A stretch of 23,285 bases of DNA from F1-20-MAGs016 sp046086245 (lineage in GTDB: Bacteria; Planctomycetota; Planctomycetia; Pirellulales; UBA1268), in NCBI GenBank assembly GCA_046086245.1, contig JBJSXB010000026.1:1-23285 (forward strand), read 5' to 3'. The position numbers and the translations under genes are program-made. Positions within the stretch are counted from its first letter, which is position 1; each line of letters starts with the position of its first letter. Positions 21,337 to 23,285 of the stretch are shown piece by piece. The notes under the pieces were generated by a model. The model worked only from the letters and a program-made list of their open reading frames with translations, did no database searches and was not told the origin of the DNA.

Positions 21337-23082
21337 TCACGAACCCACGACCTCGGCGTAGGCGCCGGAGCGCAGCACCTTGCCCTTCTCGAGCTGGTAG
21401 ACGAGATCGCAGTTCTCGAGTGTCGTCAGCCGATGGGCGACGATCAGCAGGGTCTTCGAGCCATGCAGATCGTCGATGGCCCGCATCACCTCCCGCTCCG
21501 TCGACGTGTCGAGGGCACTCGTCGCCTCGTCGAGCACGAGCAACTGGGGATCGTGATAGAGCGCTCTTGCGATCCCGATCCGCTGGCGCTGCCCACCCGA
21601 CAAGCGCACGCCGCGCTCGCCGATGAACGTCTCGGCTCCCTCGGGAAGTTCGTCCACAAAGCGGTCGAGTTGCGCCGATCGCAGGGCACGGCGGACGGCG
21701 GCATCGTCGATATCCTCCGGCGGCACCCCGAAGGCGACGTTGCGGCGGATGGTGTCATCGCTCAGATAAATCGACTGCGGCACGTACCCGACCAATCGCT
21801 GCCATCCGCGGGTGTTCGTACCGATGTCCACCCCATCGACCAGCACATGCCCGGTATCCGGTGCGAGCAGACCGAGCACGACGTCGACGAGCGTGCTTTT
21901 GCCGGCGCCACTTCCACCGATGATCCCCACCGAAGCCCCGTGGGGGATCACGAGCGAGACGCCGATCAATGCCGGAGCGGGAGCGGAAGGGTAGCAGAAG
22001 GTCACGCCTTGGAGCACGACCCGATCGTGGAACGAGAGGGGATTCGCAACCGTGTCCACCACGACATCGCCACCGAGCCGCAACTCGCCGGCGATTTCCT
22101 CGAAGAGCGTGTTGTAGTAGCGGATCGTCTGGATGCCGTTCGACAACTTGTTGACGGAGGGGAGTAAACGAAATGCGGCCATCGCAAACAACCCGAGCGT
22201 CGGGATCATCTCACGCGTTGTCATTCCTTCGATCACCATGACCAGCGTCAGGACGCACATCGCCGACACGGCGAGCAACTCGAACCACAGCCGCGGCACG
22301 TTGTTGAAGAACTGCTGACGCGCGAGAAGCACGTTCACACGGCGATTGTGTCGCAAGAACGCGTCGATCAATGTCCGCTCACTGCCCAGCAACTTGATCT
22401 CCTTCGCCGCCCCCAGCCCTTGCTGGAGATGCTGGTGGGCAAGCCCGGCGTGGTGGTGATTCTCGGCACCCCACCTCCCCAGCCGGCGGCGCGTCAGACG
22501 TTCGAGAAGAAACGCCGCACCCGCCAAGAGGCAGCCCACCATGATCGCCCCGACAGGCTCGAACCACAGCAAGAGCGCGACGACGCCGACGAGCACGAAG
22601 CATTCGGCAAGAAGGCTGAGCATGGCGGTCAGCGATGCGGCCACCTGGACGATCGACTGCACGTTGCGGATCAACTGCGCGGAATTGCGCTGCAGATGAA
22701 AAGCCCAGGGCTGCATCAGGTAGGTGGTCACGAGACGTTGGGAAAGGTCGTCGTTGATCTCGCGCACGAAGCTGTTTTGCCGCCAAACGGAGAATAGCAG
22801 AAAAGCCGCCTTGAACGCGTTGAGGGCGAGCAGCCCGCCGAGACCGATCAGCACTAGAATCAACCGTGACGGATTGCCGAGGCGATCGAGAGTAACGCCC
22901 GCGGTGGGCGACAACGGCGGGGCGCGGTCCGTCGCCATCAGCCCGAGCGCCGGCACGACCAAGCCGAGCCCCACCATTTCCAAGAGCATGCTCACCACCA
23001 TCAGGCAACCCAATCCGATCGCGGCGCGCTTTTGCGACGGAGTGAGGATGGCCCAGATGGTCCGGAATGCATTCATCGCCAT
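21337..23082 (-). CDS. ABC transporter, fused permease and ATPase (flippase-like, PglK/MsbA-type)
   Basis: An exporter half-transporter of 581 residues with an N-terminal membrane domain (helices near 22-46, 75-98, 150-172, 176-193, 266-285 and 291-307) and a C-terminal ATPase. ATPase motifs are complete: Walker A GGSGAGKST (389-397), Q-loop Q436, signature LSGGQ (494-498), Walker B LLVLDEA (514-520) and switch H550. The helix-loop AAKEIKLLGSE (225-235) is typical of PglK-like lipid-linked oligosaccharide flippases, and the neighbouring methyltransferase fits a glycan-export role, but the substrate is not proven. ATG 23082 or ATG 23076 could be the start; neither has a clear ribosome binding site. 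Confidence 0.9.
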   Translation of the reverse strand: MAMNAFRTIWAILTPSQKRAAIGLGCLMVVSMLLEMVGLGLVVPALGLMATDRAPPLSPTAGVTLDRLGNPSRLILVLIGLGGLLALNAFKAAFLLFSVWRQNSFVREINDDLSQRLVTTYLMQPWAFHLQRNSAQLIRNVQSIVQVAASLTAMLSLLAECFVLVGVVALLLWFEPVGAIMVGCLLAGAAFLLERLTRRRLGRWGAENHHHAGLAHQHLQQGLGAAKEIKLLGSERTLIDAFLRHNRRVNVLLARQQFFNNVPRLWFELLAVSAMCVLTLVMVIEGMTTREMIPTLGLFAMAAFRLLPSVNKLSNGIQTIRYYNTLFEEIAGELRLGGDVVVDTVANPLSFHDRVVLQGVTFCYPSAPAPALIGVSLVIPHGASVGIIGGSGAGKSTLVDVVLGLLAPDTGHVLVDGVDIGTNTRGWQRLVGYVPQSIYLSDDTIRRNVAFGVPPEDIDDAAVRRALRSAQLDRFVDELPEGAETFIGERGVRLSGGQRQRIGIARALYHDPQLLVLDEATSALDTSTEREVMRAIDDLHGSKTLLIVAHRLTTLENCDLVYQLEKGKVLRSGAYAEVVGS

Positions 23083-23285
23083 TCAGCACGACAACGGGTG
23101 ATCACATCGCGGCGAACAGACTCGATCACTGGGGCGAACCCTGAACGCCCGACGAGCCGGCAGCTTCCGTTCCCTCATGACCCACGCGACGGAGACCCAC
23201 GCGACGGAGACCTACGTGACGGATCAAAAGCTAATGGCCTCCGCGCGTGCCCCGCTGGAACGACCGACATCCGGATGCTCGCGGC
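23083..23285. other. Right-edge region with no firmly assigned gene
   Basis: No complete gene is visible in these 203 bp. Two partial readings compete. On the plus strand an ATG at 23177 opens a frame to the window edge that begins MTHATETHATETYVTD and has no Shine-Dalgarno. On the minus strand, frames ending at TGA 23224-23226 (REHPDVGRSSGARAEAISF) or at TGA 23175-23177 could be the C-terminus of a gene upstream of the ABC transporter. The sequence is too short to decide. The 15-bp tandem repeat lies inside it. Confidence 0.3.
23180..23224. repeat. Three tandem copies of a 15-bp unit
   Basis: Units occupy 23180-23194, 23195-23209 and 23210-23224. The first two are identical and the third differs at three positions. 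The 15-bp length keeps a reading frame: on the plus strand each of the first two units encodes Thr-His-Ala-Thr-Glu, and the third Thr-Tyr-Val-Thr-Asp. Confidence 0.85.

Noticed and set aside
23098..23129. Repeated GTGATC/GATCAC motifs upstream of the ABC transporter as an operator
   Set aside because: Six-base matches in mixed spacing are too short to distinguish from chance, and no promoter hexamers flank them.
1..23285. tRNA/rRNA genes, CRISPR arrays, insertion sequences, toxin-antitoxin or phage-defence genes
   Set aside because: No cloverleaf, regularly spaced repeats, transposase motifs or known defence domains were seen; nearly all of the window is covered by recognised housekeeping, respiratory or planctomycete-typical genes.

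Overview
The window looks like a chromosomal segment of a high-GC planctomycete, probably Pirellulales-like. The strongest pointer is the adjacent pair of an exported cytochrome-c/DUF1549/DUF1553 protein and a Tat-signal DUF1501 protein, a hallmark of Planctomycetota. A Rieske/cytochrome b operon with cytochrome c fused to cytochrome b fits the same assignment. Assignment rests on gene content only. No rRNA, tRNA, CRISPR array, insertion sequence or prophage was recognised.

Layout, left to right. (1) 1-450 (-): 5' part of accB (biotin carboxyl carrier protein), running off the left edge, with a sigma70-like promoter. (2) 570-1475 (+): NAD(P)H-hydrate dehydratase, a metabolite-repair enzyme. 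(3) 1503-7550 (-): the four-gene ligase-associated DNA repair cluster, transcribed as exonuclease, ATP-dependent DNA ligase, Lhr-Core helicase, PdeM phosphoesterase. The first two junctions are ATGA overlaps; the helicase frame runs 223 nt into pdeM. (4) 7674-8018 (-): a small secreted protein of unknown function. (5) 8190-9929 (-): Ppx/GppA phosphatase, divergent from (6) ribF and an NrnA-like DHH phosphoesterase (10060-12065, +), also joined by ATGA. (7) 12173-12955 (-): an exported helical-repeat-like protein of unknown function. (8) 13120-15746 (+): Rieske protein plus a cytochrome b6/subunit IV-like protein fused to a dihaem cytochrome c. (9) 15811-20210 (-): the DUF1553 and DUF1501 pair. 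(10) 20229-23082 (-): a zinc-ribbon SAM methyltransferase and a flippase-like ABC transporter, visibly less GC-rich and probably the edge of a surface-glycan cluster continuing to the right.

Functionally these are mostly separate housekeeping and respiratory modules. The repair cluster would handle end processing (exonuclease, phosphoesterase), unwinding (helicase) and sealing (ligase). The Rieske/cytochrome b operon would form a compact quinol-oxidising complex in which the electron-accepting cytochrome c is covalently attached. All three convergent gene junctions carry GC-rich hairpins without a U-tract.

Nothing here is clearly a new system. The points most worth checking are the cytochrome b-dihaem c fusion, the out-of-frame helicase/pdeM junction, and the 15-bp tandem repeat at the right edge.
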